A DNA stretch of 64,000 bases from Paenibacillus albicereus (GCF_012676905.1 NZ_CP051428.1:2752001-2816000); one strand, 5' to 3'; numbered from the stretch's first letter, positions 11,401 to 21,597 are shown. Numbers and translations: made by a program. Notes: generated by a model from the sequence alone, not told the origin.

Positions 11401-12794
11401 TGATACGGAATCTTCTCGTGCGGATCGATGAACGTGGCGAAGCGTTCGATCTCATGCCCGTCCTTGTACTTGACGCCGGCAAGCTCGATGATCTTGCAGG
11501 CCGTGATCGAAAGGCCCGTCGTCTCGATGTCGAATACGACATATGTCGCATCCTTCAGCGATTCCTCGCGCGGATTCAGCACCATCGGCACGGCGTCGTT
11601 GACGACGTTCGCCTCTACGCCGAACAGCACCTTCAGGCCGTTCTTCTTGCCGTGCTTGAATGCGTCGGGATAACATTGCACGTTGCCGTGGTCGGTGACG
11701 GCGATCGCGCCGTGCCCCCATTTGGCCGCTGTCTTGATGTACGCGTCCACGGGCGTGACCGCGTCCATCGTGCTCATCGTCGTATGGAGATGGAATTCGA
11801 CGCGCTTGATCTCCGCCGCATCGGTCCGCTCCTTGGGCGGGAGCACCTCGTGCAGGTCATTCGGCATCATGACGAGCTCCGGCTCCTGCATGAACCGGTC
11901 GTACTCGACACGGCCGCGCGCCTTGATCCACTTGCCGTTGGACAGCTTGGACAGCACCTTGACGTCTTCCTTCGTCTTGGCGAACATCTTCATCGCCATC
12001 GAATCGGTGAAGTCGGTGACGTTGAACGTGAACAGCGTGCTGCCGTTGCGCAGCTCCTTGACGTCCAGGCCGAACACCGTGCCCTGCACGGCGATCTTCT
12101 TCTCTTCCTCGACGATGTTCATCATCGGCACCGGCTCGTCGCGGATGTCGTAGCCGACGGCGAGCTTGACGTCGCCGTCCTCCGGCTCCGGCACCGCCTC
12201 GGAGGCGACGCTCGTCATGATCTGCTGGACTTGCTCGCTGTTTTCCTGCACGACGCGCTTTTCGAACTGCTCGTACAGCTCGCGCGCGCTTTCGCCTGCA
12301 GCGAGCTTCACCCTGAGCGTGCGGCAAAAGCGCTCCTCGTAGAAGCTTACGATCGCCTCGTCGATCTTCTTGCGCTTGGCGAGCTCGAGTCCGGCCCGGT
12401 CCATCAGCAGAATCTGCAGCACGCCGCCGCTCGCGGACGGGGCGGCCTTGGCGAGCCAGCCGTTGACCGACGCCATCTCCCGCTGGGCCCATTCGACGAA
12501 CAGCGGCCAATATTCCAGCGCCAGCTCGTCCGTCGAAATCGCTTCTTCATAAGTAAAGCAAAAGGTCACATCCGCCAGATGGCTGAGCTTCTGCTTGATC
12601 GTCTGACAGAATACCTTATAGGAATCCCGCTTCACGAGCTGGCTTTTCGTGATGCAAAACGTCCATTCGCGGTTGCTCGGACTGACGAGCACCTTCTCGA
12701 TATGGCCGTCCTGAAAATGGGCTCCGATCATCTCCGGCGCCAGCTCCGCCTGCTTCATCAACAGCTCGAAGCGCTGCCGCTTGGCCTCGCTCAT
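8490..12794 (-). CDS. polC: DNA polymerase III alpha subunit, PolC type
   Basis: Replicative DNA polymerase of low-GC-type Gram-positives, with built-in 3'-5' exonuclease. From ATG 12794 (GGGAGG upstream) it has 1434 residues, against 1437 in Bacillus subtilis. Order: N-terminal domains with an OB fold, PHP domain from about 331 (EFHLHTTMSTMDAVTP), an exonuclease inserted near 419 (VVFDIETTGLS, HNARFDMGF, HHRAVDDSVALAGVL), a zinc-binding part with CKTDGCCHSDW and CPKCG, and the polymerase core with PDIDLNFSGEYQ near 960. Twelve further in-frame codons upstream have no ribosome site and are excluded. It is the only gene between its own putative promoter and the rimP promoter. Confidence 0.98.
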   Translation of the reverse strand: MSEAKRQRFELLMKQAELAPEMIGAHFQDGHIEKVLVSPSNREWTFCITKSQLVKRDSYKVFCQTIKQKLSHLADVTFCFTYEEAISTDELALEYWPLFVEWAQREMASVNGWLAKAAPSASGGVLQILLMDRAGLELAKRKKIDEAIVSFYEERFCRTLRVKLAAGESARELYEQFEKRVVQENSEQVQQIMTSVASEAVPEPEDGDVKLAVGYDIRDEPVPMMNIVEEEKKIAVQGTVFGLDVKELRNGSTLFTFNVTDFTDSMAMKMFAKTKEDVKVLSKLSNGKWIKARGRVEYDRFMQEPELVMMPNDLHEVLPPKERTDAAEIKRVEFHLHTTMSTMDAVTPVDAYIKTAAKWGHGAIAVTDHGNVQCYPDAFKHGKKNGLKVLFGVEANVVNDAVPMVLNPREESLKDATYVVFDIETTGLSITACKIIELAGVKYKDGHEIERFATFIDPHEKIPYHIQQLTNITDDMVRGAPELAPKLKEFAAFVSDCVLVAHNARFDMGFIQAACKATGIPELDNPVLDTLELARFLHPTMKNHRLNTLSDKYKIALESHHRAVDDSVALAGVLYGLIGDAAERSITGLHQLNDYVGMDLSNSRPFHCNIYALNAAGKKNLFKLISLSHTKHFKRVACIPKSKLKEMRDGLLVISGCEKGEFFESVLNKTVEEAEDVAEFYDALEIQPVDFYMHLVDKGLVGSRAEIEEAMRRICRIGEKLGKPVIATGNVHYLHPRDKMYREITIMGITGFSPLKDQRKPDAHFRTTEEMLQEFRFLGEDLAYRVVVTNTVELAERFEAYEMFPDKLYTPIIEGADDEIRDTCYATARRMYGEELPQVVIDRLEKELVPIIKYGFSANYLISERLVKKSNEDGYLVGSRGSVGSSVVATFLGISEVNPLPPHYLCKTDGCCHSDWILDGSVSSGFNLPDKACPKCGAMMRGEGQDIPFETFLGFKGDKVPDIDLNFSGEYQPIAHNYTKVLFGEKAVFRAGTIGTVAEKTAFGFAKKYEEEKGRKWRGAELSRLASGCTGVKRSTGQHPGGIVVVPDYIEVEDITPVQYPADDTNAEWMTTHFDYHAFDANLLKLDILGHDDPTMMRMLQDLTGIDPTTIPMNDPKVMSLFNSTTALGVTPQQIRSSVATYGVPEMGTKFVRQMLEETQPSSFADLLQISGLSHGTGVWLGNAQELIKKGTCTIKTVIGCRDEIMLYLIYKAGMDAGLAFKITESVRKGKGLTPEWIEEMKRCKVPQWYIDSCLRIEYMFPKAHAAAYVISAVRTAFFKLYHPIAYYATYFTVRAEDFDLELLCQGYDAILARLVEIEQKAFAASPKEKASISILEMALEMTARGFSFKPIDLYRSESTRWTIDGDSLIPPFAAIAGIGDNAARNIAASREGGEYLSVEDFQQRSKATKTIVEVLGGMGCFRGLPESNQLSLF

Positions 12795-12841
12795 GTCATC
12801 CCTCCCTGCTTGAACCCTTGCCTTCAACAACCATAACCTCT

Positions 12842-12847
12842 ATTATA
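12842..12847 (-). promoter_or_regulatory. Possible polC promoter (-10 element only)
   Basis: A perfect TATAAT on the minus strand about 50 bases before the polC ATG and just after the proS terminator. No good -35 is found at 16-18 bp (TGTCTT at 17), so the assignment is weak; the position after a terminator supports it. Confidence 0.45.
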
Positions 12848-12907
12848 CCGTCGCAAAAAGGAGAAAGACATAAAAAATTGCTGCACTTTGGCGCACGAAA
12901 TGCCGCC

Positions 12908-12945
12908 AAAAAAACGAAGCCAAGCCCCTGGCGGGACTTGGCTTC
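12908..12945 (-). terminator. Rho-independent terminator after proS
   Basis: 13-bp stem (GAAGCCAAGTCCC with GGGGCTTGGCTTC, one G-T pair), GCCA loop, then G and seven T on the minus strand. It begins 15 bases after the proS stop and closes the pyrH-to-proS unit. Confidence 0.92.
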
Positions 12946-12960
12946 GGACAAGCCTGGACT

Positions 12961-14409
12961 TCAGTACGCCCGGGCGAAGACGACCGTATGCTCGGCTTTG
13001 TCGCCGCAGCAGAGGCAGGCCGCCTTGCGCTCCGAAGGCTCGAACGGAATGTTGCGGCTCGTCGCGCCCGTCTCTTCCTTTACTTGCTTCTCGCAAGCCT
13101 CGGAGCCGCACCAGCCGGCGGTGACGAAGCCGCGCTTCTGCTCGAACAGCGCCTTCATCTCGTCCAGCGTATCGACCGCGAAGGTGTTTTCCGTGCGGAA
13201 CGAAGCCGCTTTGTCGTACATCTCGCGGTGCACCTGCTCCAGCATGTTCTCGATTTCGACGAGGAGATCGCTCTGGTTGACGACGCGCTTCTCGCCGCTG
13301 ACGCGGGAAACGAGCACGCAGACGCCGTTGTCCATGTCGCGAGGGCCGAGCTCGAGTCGGATCGGCACCCCGCGCATCTCATACTCGTTGAACTTCCAGC
13401 CTGGGCTGACGTCGGAACGGTCGTCGACGCGCACGCGCACGCCGGCCTGCTTGAGCTGGCCGAACAGCTCGTCCACCCGAGCAAGCACCGCATCGCGGGA
13501 CTTCGGCGGTCCGATCGGAATCATGATGACCTGCGTCGGAGCGACCTTCGGCGGCAGGACAAGGCCGCGGTCATCGCCGTGGACCATGATGAGCGAGCCG
13601 ATCAGGCGCGTGCTGACGCCCCAGGATGTCGTATGCGCGAACTGCAGCTGGTTCTCGCGGTCGAGATATTTGATGTCGAACGCGACGGCGAACTTGTTGC
13701 CGAGATAGTGCGACGTGCCGGCCTGCACCGCGCGACCGTCCTTCATCATCGCTTCGATGGAATAGGTGTCGACAGCGCCGGCGAACCGTTCGGACGGCGT
13801 CTTCTCGCCGCTGATGACCGGGATCGCCAGGTAGTCCTCGACGAACGAGCGGTACACGCCCAGCATGCGCATCGTTTCCTCGCGCGCCTCCGTCTCGGTC
13901 TCATGCGCCGTGTGGCCTTCCTGCCAGAGGAACTCGCTCGTGCGCAGGAACGGCAGCGTGCGCTTCTCCCAGCGGACGACGTTCGCCCACTGGTTGATGA
14001 GCACCGGCAGATCGCGGTACGACTGGATCCATTTGCTGTACATATGGCCGATCATCGTCTCCGACGTCGGGCGGATGGCCAGCCGCTCCTCGAGCGGCTC
14101 TCCTCCCGCCTCGGTCACCCACGGCAGCTCGGGATTGAAGCCCTCGACATGCTCCTTTTCCTTTTGGAAGAAGCTCTCCGGGATGAACAGCGGGAAGTAG
14201 GCGTTGCGGTGCCCGGTTTCCTTGAAGCGGCGGTCCAGCTCTTCCTTGATATGCTCCCAGATCTCATAGCCCTCGGGACGGAACACGATGCAGCCCCGTA
14301 CCGGCGAGTAGTCCATGAGCTCGGCTTTTTTGATGACATCGATATACCAGCGGGAGAAGTCCTCCGCTTGCGGCGTAATTTCCGTGACAAACTGCTTTTC
14401 TTTCGACAT
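12961..14409 (-). CDS. proS: Proline--tRNA ligase, short archaeal/eukaryotic-type
   Basis: Class II aminoacyl-tRNA synthetase charging tRNA-Pro. The 482-residue protein is of the short ProRS type (no inserted editing domain, extra C-terminal domain), not the roughly 565-residue bacterial type that Bacillus subtilis has at the same place. Visible parts: RPTSE at 113-117, motif 2 FLRTSEFLWQEGHTAH near 154-169, motif 3 around WGVSTRLIGSLIMVHGDDRG, an anticodon-binding domain, and a cysteine-rich C-terminal domain with CGSEACE and CLCC ending in the conserved Tyr. Start ATG 14409 lies 21 bases after the rseP stop. A terminator follows directly. Confidence 0.96.
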   Translation of the reverse strand: MSKEKQFVTEITPQAEDFSRWYIDVIKKAELMDYSPVRGCIVFRPEGYEIWEHIKEELDRRFKETGHRNAYFPLFIPESFFQKEKEHVEGFNPELPWVTEAGGEPLEERLAIRPTSETMIGHMYSKWIQSYRDLPVLINQWANVVRWEKRTLPFLRTSEFLWQEGHTAHETETEAREETMRMLGVYRSFVEDYLAIPVISGEKTPSERFAGAVDTYSIEAMMKDGRAVQAGTSHYLGNKFAVAFDIKYLDRENQLQFAHTTSWGVSTRLIGSLIMVHGDDRGLVLPPKVAPTQVIMIPIGPPKSRDAVLARVDELFGQLKQAGVRVRVDDRSDVSPGWKFNEYEMRGVPIRLELGPRDMDNGVCVLVSRVSGEKRVVNQSDLLVEIENMLEQVHREMYDKAASFRTENTFAVDTLDEMKALFEQKRGFVTAGWCGSEACEKQVKEETGATSRNIPFEPSERKAACLCCGDKAEHTVVFARAY

Positions 14410-14430
14410 GGCTGAACCGACAGCTCCCCT

Positions 14431-15705
14431 CTACCCTTTGACAAGTCGCAATATATCGTTGTAGGTCACGGCCAGCATCAGCAGCATGAGCATCATGAAG
14501 CCGATGACATGGACCATGCTCTCGCGGGCCGGATCGATCGGCCGGCCGCGAAGCGCCTCGATGCCGATGAACACGAGGCGGCTGCCGTCGAGCGCCGGGA
14601 TCGGCAGCAGGTTGAAGATCCCCAAGTACAGGCTGAGCAGCGCCGCCCAGCTCGTCAGCTGCGTCAGTCCCTGGCGGGCGATCTGGCCCGTCACTTCGGC
14701 CGTGCGGACCGGACCTCCAAGGTCATCCAGCTTGAAGTCGCCGGTAATCAGCTTGCCGAAGCCCTGGAAGATGCTCACCGTCATATCCTTCATCAGCGTA
14801 AACGTGCCGGTGAACGTTTCCGCGATCGTCGCCGAGCGGCGCGGCGTGCCGGCCGTGACGCCGACCTTGCCGGTCTTGGTCTCGGCATCGAGCTTAGGGG
14901 TCATCCTGAACGACAGCGTCTCTCCGCCCCGCTCGACGACGATGTCGAGCGGCTTGCCGGCCGAAGCGCCGATCATCTCGATCATCCGGTTGAAGTCGAC
15001 GCCGATGTCCTCGCCTGCCACTTTCTGGATCGTGTCTCCCTTTTGGAGACCAGCCTGCTCCGCCGGCATGCCTTCGACGACGCTGTTCACGATCAGATGC
15101 CGCGGATTGTCGACCGGAACGCCGGCCATCTGGATGTAGGCGGCGAAAAGCACGATCGCCAGGATGAAGTTCATGAACGGACCGGCCGCGATCGCCAGCG
15201 CGCGCTGCCCGACCGTCTTGCTGCCGAACTGGCGGTCCACCGGCGCGATCTGCGTCTCCCGTCCCTTGGCGATCATGAGCGCTTGAGGATGCACCTCGTA
15301 GCGTTCGGATTCGCCCTCGACGAGCAGCTGCACGAACAGCCCGCGCTCCAGGTCGATCGCCTCGACCTCGCCGCGGATGACGCCGCTGCGCTCATCCAGC
15401 TTGTCGAGGTAAAGCCGCGTCGTCTTGCCGTTCTTGACGCGGATCGCGATCGTCTGCCCTTCCTGGATCTCGACCAGCTCCGGATCCTCTCCCGCCATGC
15501 GGACGAAGCCGCCCGCCGGCACGAGACGGAGCGTGAAGCGGGTCTCGCCCCGTTTGATGGAGAACAGCTTGGGACCGAAGCCGATGGCGAACTCGCGGAC
15601 GAGGATGCCCGCGCGCTTCGCAAAAAAATAATGTCCCCATTCGTGAATGGTGACAATGACGAAAAACACGAGAACGGTCATGAAGATGACCTGCAATGTA
15701 CCCAT
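14431..15705 (-). CDS. rseP: Site-2 zinc metalloprotease RseP/RasP
   Basis: Intramembrane protease that cleaves anti-sigma factors and remnant signal peptides. In 424 residues it shows an N-terminal membrane helix with the zinc site HEWGH (21-25), a long cytoplasmic insertion, a membrane segment near 170-190 (AIAAGPFMNFILAIVLF), a PDZ domain (VVEGMPAEQAGLQKGDTIQ) and the C-terminal third zinc ligand motif NLLPIPALDGSRLVF before the last helix. AGGAGG lies 11 bases before ATG 15705. It sits between dxr and proS, as in Bacillus subtilis. Confidence 0.96.
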   Translation of the reverse strand: MGTLQVIFMTVLVFFVIVTIHEWGHYFFAKRAGILVREFAIGFGPKLFSIKRGETRFTLRLVPAGGFVRMAGEDPELVEIQEGQTIAIRVKNGKTTRLYLDKLDERSGVIRGEVEAIDLERGLFVQLLVEGESERYEVHPQALMIAKGRETQIAPVDRQFGSKTVGQRALAIAAGPFMNFILAIVLFAAYIQMAGVPVDNPRHLIVNSVVEGMPAEQAGLQKGDTIQKVAGEDIGVDFNRMIEMIGASAGKPLDIVVERGGETLSFRMTPKLDAETKTGKVGVTAGTPRRSATIAETFTGTFTLMKDMTVSIFQGFGKLITGDFKLDDLGGPVRTAEVTGQIARQGLTQLTSWAALLSLYLGIFNLLPIPALDGSRLVFIGIEALRGRPIDPARESMVHVIGFMMLMLLMLAVTYNDILRLVKG

Positions 15706-15745
15706 CGATGTCGGTGCCTCCTGTCGCTTTAGGCCTGTACCTTAG

Positions 15746-15773
15746 ATTATCATTATTCTCCAGCCCGGCACAA
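15746..15773 (-). promoter_or_regulatory. Possible promoter before rseP
   Basis: In the 78-base gap between dxr and rseP, TTGTGC (15768-15773) and GATAAT (15746-15751) are 16 bp apart. The -10 matches 5 of 6 positions and the -35 only 3 of 6, so this is a weak candidate for an internal promoter. Confidence 0.35.
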
Positions 15774-15783
15774 GAGAACCGAC

Positions 15784-16923
15784 TTAGAGGGCGGCCGCCA
15801 GACGGCGGGCCCACCGGTCCGCCTCGGCGATCGATCCGAGATCCGGATCGGATGCAGGATCATGCTTCTCCATCACTTGCTGCAGGATGGACTCGATGGC
15901 GAGGAATTCGATCTCGCCGCGCAGGAAGCGCTCGACCGCGATCTCGTTGGCGGCGTTGAACACCGTCGTCGCGGTCCCGCCGATGCGGCCGCACTCGTAC
16001 GCGAGGGCGAGGCAGCGATAGCGGTCGAAGTCCATCTCCCGGAACGTGAGCCGGCCCAGCTCGGCCAGGCTCAGGCGGCCCGTCGGCGAAGGAAGCCGCT
16101 CGGGATAGGACAGCGCGTACTGGATCGGCACGCGCATGTCCGGCAGTCCCAGCTGCGCGACGATGCTGTGGTCGTTGAACTCGACATAGGAGTGGATGAT
16201 GCTTTCGGGATGGATGAGCACGCCGATGTCGTCGTAGTCGAGTCCGAACAGCCAGCGGGCTTCGATCACTTCAAGCCCCTTGTTGACCATCGTCGCGGAA
16301 TCGATCGTGATCTTGGCCCCCATCGACCAATTCGGATGGTGGAGGGCCTCCTGCACGGTGACGCCGCGCAGCTGGTCGCGGGTACGGTCACGGAACGACC
16401 CGCCCGAGGCCGTCAGCGTGATGGCTTTGACATCCTCGCGACGTTCTCCGTTGAGACATTGGAAGATGGCCGAATGCTCGCTGTCGACCGGCAGGATCGA
16501 GACGCCCTTGCGCCTGGCCTCCTCCATGACGAGATGGCCGGCGGTCACGAGCGTCTCCTTGTTGGCGAGCGCGATGTCGCGCCCCGCCTCGATCGCCGCC
16601 AAGGTCGCCTGCAGGCCGCGGCTGCCGACGAGCGCGGTGACGACCGTGTCGGCCTTGCCGCCGGCGGCAAGCTCGACCAGCCCCTCCTCGCCTTGCAGCA
16701 CGTCGATCTCGCGAGGGAGCGCCTCGCGCGCGGCGCGGGCCGCCTCCTCCGTTGCCAGGCAAACGCGCTTCGGCCGGAAGCGGAGCGCCTGCTCGATCAG
16801 GAGCGCGGCGTTCGATCCCGCTGCAAGGCCGTCCAGCGCGTACCGGTCCGGGTGATGCGCGACGATGTCCAAGGTTTGCGTTCCGATCGAGCCGGTCGAT
16901 CCGAGCACCGTGATTGTTTTCAA
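15784..16923 (-). CDS. dxr: 1-deoxy-D-xylulose 5-phosphate reductoisomerase
   Basis: Second enzyme of the methylerythritol phosphate isoprenoid pathway; uses NADPH. From the TTG at 16923 it has 379 residues beginning (M)KTITVLGSTGSIGTQTLDIV, with the NADPH motif at once. Further markers are DSEHSAIFQCL (metal and substrate), SGGSFRDR, HHPNWSMGAKITIDSATMVN and HPESIIHS. An earlier TTG at 16947 keeps the frame, but AAGGAG lies between the two and is nine bases from the TTG at 16923, so the shorter form is chosen. It stands with uppS and cdsA, joining isoprenoid and lipid precursor genes. Confidence 0.96.
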   Translation of the reverse strand: MKTITVLGSTGSIGTQTLDIVAHHPDRYALDGLAAGSNAALLIEQALRFRPKRVCLATEEAARAAREALPREIDVLQGEEGLVELAAGGKADTVVTALVGSRGLQATLAAIEAGRDIALANKETLVTAGHLVMEEARRKGVSILPVDSEHSAIFQCLNGERREDVKAITLTASGGSFRDRTRDQLRGVTVQEALHHPNWSMGAKITIDSATMVNKGLEVIEARWLFGLDYDDIGVLIHPESIIHSYVEFNDHSIVAQLGLPDMRVPIQYALSYPERLPSPTGRLSLAELGRLTFREMDFDRYRCLALAYECGRIGGTATTVFNAANEIAVERFLRGEIEFLAIESILQQVMEKHDPASDPDLGSIAEADRWARRLAAAL

Positions 16924-16975
16924 AGCGATCGACTCCTTGTGTGGCAAGTATGTACCCGAACGGCGCAGGGCCGTC

Positions 16976-17770
16976 CTAGAGCGGCAGCAGTCCCGTCAGC
17001 ACGAGCAGCGGGAAGACGATGATCCAGCTGTCGCAGCGGTCGAGCACGCCGCCATGTCCCGGCAGCAGCTTGCCGCTGTCCTTGACCCCCCGATGCCGCT
17101 TGTAAGCCGATTGGATGAGATCGCCGAACTGTCCGGCTACCGCCGCGACCGCTCCGATCGCGACTGCCCGGCCGAAGCCGATCGTTTCCGGCGCGGCAAG
17201 CTGGAAGGCGATCGCGACCGCGATCGCCGCGATGATGCCTCCGAGCGAGCCCTCGATCGTCTTGTTCGGGCTGATCGATGGCCACAGCTTGCGCTTGCCG
17301 ATCGCCTTGCCGATGAAGTAGGCTCCGATATCCGAAGACCAGATGCAGGCAAAGCTGAGGAAGCTCAAGTACAGGCCATGCTGCTCGATGCTTCGGACAT
17401 CGCCCATCGCGGCGAAGCCGAAGCCGACATAGACGGCGCCGAGCAGCAAGAGAGCGGCCCCGTCGACAGCGAAGCGATTCTTGCTGACGACCGTAACCGA
17501 CAGCAGCAACAGCAGCAGCAGCCATATCGCCGCGCTGCTGGATGGAACGTCAACGCCCAGCTCTTCCCACGGAACCATAAAAAAAAGCACCCCGGCGAAG
17601 CCGAGCAGCCCAGCCGGGTGGAAAGGGGATATGCCGTTCAGGCGCGCGAATTCAAAAAAACCGATCAAGGCGAGCAGAAGCAGCAGCAGCTCGTAAGGCA
17701 CGCCGCCGATGACGAGCAGCAGCAGGAACAGGGCGCCTGCTCCGAGGCCGGTTAAAATCCGTTGTTTCAT
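16976..17770 (-). CDS. cdsA: Phosphatidate cytidylyltransferase (CDP-diglyceride synthase)
   Basis: Integral membrane enzyme making CDP-diacylglycerol from phosphatidate and CTP. From ATG 17770 it has 264 residues and is almost entirely hydrophobic helices. The C-terminal signature SAYKRHRGVKDSGKLLPGHG followed by GVLDRCDSW is the CDP-alcohol synthase motif with the conserved acidic residues. The frame is open 48 codons upstream into uppS, but those residues are Arg/Ser-rich, unlike the family, and the ATG has GAGG upstream. It follows uppS by 25 bases. Confidence 0.95.
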   Translation of the reverse strand: MKQRILTGLGAGALFLLLLVIGGVPYELLLLLLALIGFFEFARLNGISPFHPAGLLGFAGVLFFMVPWEELGVDVPSSSAAIWLLLLLLLSVTVVSKNRFAVDGAALLLLGAVYVGFGFAAMGDVRSIEQHGLYLSFLSFACIWSSDIGAYFIGKAIGKRKLWPSISPNKTIEGSLGGIIAAIAVAIAFQLAAPETIGFGRAVAIGAVAAVAGQFGDLIQSAYKRHRGVKDSGKLLPGHGGVLDRCDSWIIVFPLLVLTGLLPL

Positions 17771-17795
17771 CGCAATTTTCCTCGCTTGGAGCGGG

Positions 17796-18563
17796 CTAGG
17801 ACAATCCTCCGAACCGTCTGCCCCGCCGCTGGTATTCGATGATGGCCTCCTGGAACTGCTCCTCCGTGAACGAAGGCCAATAGACATCGGTAAAGTAAAG
17901 CTCGCTGTAGGCAAGCTGCCAGAGCATGAAATTGCTCAGCCTCAGCTCGCCGCTGGTCCGGATCAGCAGATCCGGATCCGGCAGATCGCTGCTGAGCAGA
18001 CGGCTTTCGAACAACGACTCGTCGATTCGCTCCGGATCCAGCTTGCCTTCGGCCGCCTCGCGGGCGATGGCCCGGACGGCGTCGGCCATTTCGGCCCTGC
18101 TGCCGTAGTTGAGCGCGAAGTTGAGCACGAGGCCGGTATTTTGCCGGGTCTTCTCGATCGCTTCCTCAAGAGCTTCGATCGTATAAGACGGCAAATGCTC
18201 CCGGTATCCCATCATGCGCACCTGCACGTTGTTCTCGATCAGCTCTTCCAGCTCCAGCGCGAGAAACTCCTGCGGAAGACGCATCAAAAAATCGACTTCC
18301 GTCTTGGGACGCTTCCAGTTTTCCGTGGAGAAAGCGTACAAGGTCAAATACTTCACGCCGGCTCTGTCCGCAGCCATCGTGACTTTTTTGACCGCCTTCA
18401 TTCCGGTATGATGGCCGGCGATGCGCGGCAAGCCGCGATTCTGGGCCCATCGCCCATTGCCGTCCATAATAATGGCGACATGCTGCGGCACATTTTCCCC
18501 GGACGGAAGCTCCGCTTCCTGCGGAGATGCCTTGCCCCGTTTTGACCACAGTCTGTCGATCAT
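17796..18563 (-). CDS. uppS: Isoprenyl transferase (undecaprenyl pyrophosphate synthase)
   Basis: Cis-prenyltransferase that makes the C55 carrier lipid for cell-wall synthesis. The 255 residues contain HVAIIMDGNGRWAQNRG with catalytic Asp34, the GHHTGMKAV segment, LTLYAFSTENWKRP, and the C-terminal LLIRTSGELRLSNFMLWQ and YFTDVYWPSF motifs. GGAGG lies seven bases before ATG 18563. It lies between frr and cdsA. Confidence 0.97.
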   Translation of the reverse strand: MIDRLWSKRGKASPQEAELPSGENVPQHVAIIMDGNGRWAQNRGLPRIAGHHTGMKAVKKVTMAADRAGVKYLTLYAFSTENWKRPKTEVDFLMRLPQEFLALELEELIENNVQVRMMGYREHLPSYTIEALEEAIEKTRQNTGLVLNFALNYGSRAEMADAVRAIAREAAEGKLDPERIDESLFESRLLSSDLPDPDLLIRTSGELRLSNFMLWQLAYSELYFTDVYWPSFTEEQFQEAIIEYQRRGRRFGGLS

Positions 18564-18619
18564 CTTCCTTCCTCCCCGCAGGCGTTGAAGCCCGTTCTGC
18601 AGCCTGGCTTTCGCCGCAA

Positions 18620-19174
18620 TCAGACTTCCATGATTTCCTTCTCTTTGGCGGCAAGCACCTTATCCACCTCGGCGACGAATTTGTCCGTCGTCTTTTGGAT
18701 GTCGTCTTGATGGCGCTTGGATTCATCCTCGGAGATGTCCGTCTTCTCCAGCTTTTTGATGGATTCGTTGGCGTCGCGGCGAATGTTCCGGATCGCCACT
18801 TTCGCCTCTTCGCCGAATTTCTTCGTCATCTTGACGAGCTCCGTGCGGCGCTCCTCCGTCAGCATCGGCACCTGGATGCGGATCGACGCTCCATCGTTCG
18901 ATGGCGTCATGCCGAGGTCAGACTTCATGATGGCGCGCTCGATTTCGGCCAGCGACGATTTGTCCCACGGCTGGATGAACAGCGTGCGCGAATCGGGCGT
19001 GTTGATGTTCGCCAGCTGGTTGAGAGGCGTCAAAGCGCCATAATACTCGACCGAGATGCGGTCGAGCAGAGCAGGAGTCGCACGGCCGGCACGAAGCGTC
19101 GCGAGATCGCGCTTCAGCGCTCCGATCGCTTTCTCCATGCGGTCGGCAGCATCGGTTTTAATCGTTTGCGGCAT
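18620..19174 (-). CDS. frr: Ribosome recycling factor
   Basis: Splits post-termination ribosomes together with EF-G. 184 residues, the normal length, with the three-helix-bundle core and LRAGRATPALLDRISVEYYG. A GTG four codons upstream (19186) is possible, but the ribosome site AAAGGAA directly abuts it, while ATG 19174 has a usable distance and gives the usual length. Only one base separates the pyrH stop from this ATG (TGA-C-ATG), so translation is coupled. Confidence 0.96.
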   Translation of the reverse strand: MPQTIKTDAADRMEKAIGALKRDLATLRAGRATPALLDRISVEYYGALTPLNQLANINTPDSRTLFIQPWDKSSLAEIERAIMKSDLGMTPSNDGASIRIQVPMLTEERRTELVKMTKKFGEEAKVAIRNIRRDANESIKKLEKTDISEDESKRHQDDIQKTTDKFVAEVDKVLAAKEKEIMEV

Positions 19175-19175
19175 G

Positions 19176-20745
<1,570 letters not shown>

Positions 20746-20819
20746 CTGATGTTCCTCCCGATGCCTGCATGCAGGCCAAGTTGTCCGCTTCGAGCGGGTT
20801 GTTTCCTCTATGGTCCCTC

Positions 20820-20862
20820 AAAAAAAGGGCGGCGAGGAGGCTTTCACCTTCTGACCACCCTT
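20820..20862 (-). terminator. Intergenic hairpin with T run between rpsB and tsf
   Basis: AAGGGTGGT pairs with GCCGCCCTT (two G-T pairs), with further partial pairing inside, followed on the minus strand by seven T. It lies 37 bases after the rpsB stop and before tsf. It probably acts as a partial terminator that lowers tsf relative to rpsB, a layout common in bacteria. Confidence 0.7.
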
Positions 20863-20898
20863 ATCGTTCACCGTGTTGGGAATTCCTTCAAAGCCAGC

Positions 20899-21597
20899 TT
20901 AGGCAGTCGTTTGCTCGCCTTGGTTGGCTTCGACGATGGCGTCAGCCATCTTGCCCGTCAGCAGCTTGACTGCGCGAATCGCGTCGTCGTTGCCCGGAAT
21001 GACGTAGTCGATCTCGTCCGGATCGCAGTTCGTGTCGACGATGCCCACGATCGGGATGCCCAGCTTGCGGGCTTCTGCGACGGCGATGCGCTCTTTGCGC
21101 GGATCGATGATGAAGAGGGCGCTAGGCAGCTTGCGCATGCCCTTGATGCCGCCGAGGAACTTCTCGAGACGATCCTTCTCCTTGCGGAGGATGATGACTT
21201 CTTTTTTAGGCAGGACGTCGAACGTGCCGTCGCCTTCCCATTTCTCCAGCTGGCGCAGACGATCGATGCGCTTTTGGATCGTGGAGAAGTTGGTCAGCGT
21301 GCCGCCGAGCCAGCGTTGGTTGATGTAGAAGTTGCCGCAGCGCTCCGCTTCTTCCTTGACGGAGTCCTGAGCTTGCTTTTTCGTGCCGACGAAGAGGATG
21401 GAGCCGCCGTCTTCCGCAATGGAGCGGACGAAGTTGTACGCCTCTTCTACTTTTTTGACCGTCTTTTGCAGGTCGATGATGTAAATGCCGTTACGTTCGG
21501 TGAAGATATAGCGATCCATTTTCGGGTTCCAGCGGCGAGTTTGGTGGCCGAAGTGAACACCAGCCTCGAGCAGCTGTTTCATGGAAATCACTGCCAT
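20899..21597 (-). CDS. rpsB: 30S ribosomal protein S2
   Basis: Small-subunit protein, 232 residues from ATG 21597. It opens [20 protein letters not shown] and contains [39 protein letters not shown] and [19 protein letters not shown], all typical. GGAGG is eight bases before the ATG; the ATG-like start three codons earlier lies inside the ribosome-site spacer and is rejected. It has its own promoter and a structured leader. Confidence 0.98.
   Translation of the reverse strand: MAVISMKQLLEAGVHFGHQTRRWNPKMDRYIFTERNGIYIIDLQKTVKKVEEAYNFVRSIAEDGGSILFVGTKKQAQDSVKEEAERCGNFYINQRWLGGTLTNFSTIQKRIDRLRQLEKWEGDGTFDVLPKKEVIILRKEKDRLEKFLGGIKGMRKLPSALFIIDPRKERIAVAEARKLGIPIVGIVDTNCDPDEIDYVIPGNDDAIRAVKLLTGKMADAIVEANQGEQTTA

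Noticed and set aside
8451-12836. A 1461-codon open frame on the plus strand opposite polC
   Set aside because: It mirrors the polC codon phase in GC-rich DNA, is rich in Arg, His, Asp, Leu and Val, has no ribosome site, and polC on the other strand is unmistakable.
12795-12907. T-box or other riboswitch near proS/polC
   Set aside because: No T-box consensus or specifier-like structure is visible; the region holds only the proS terminator and a -10 element.
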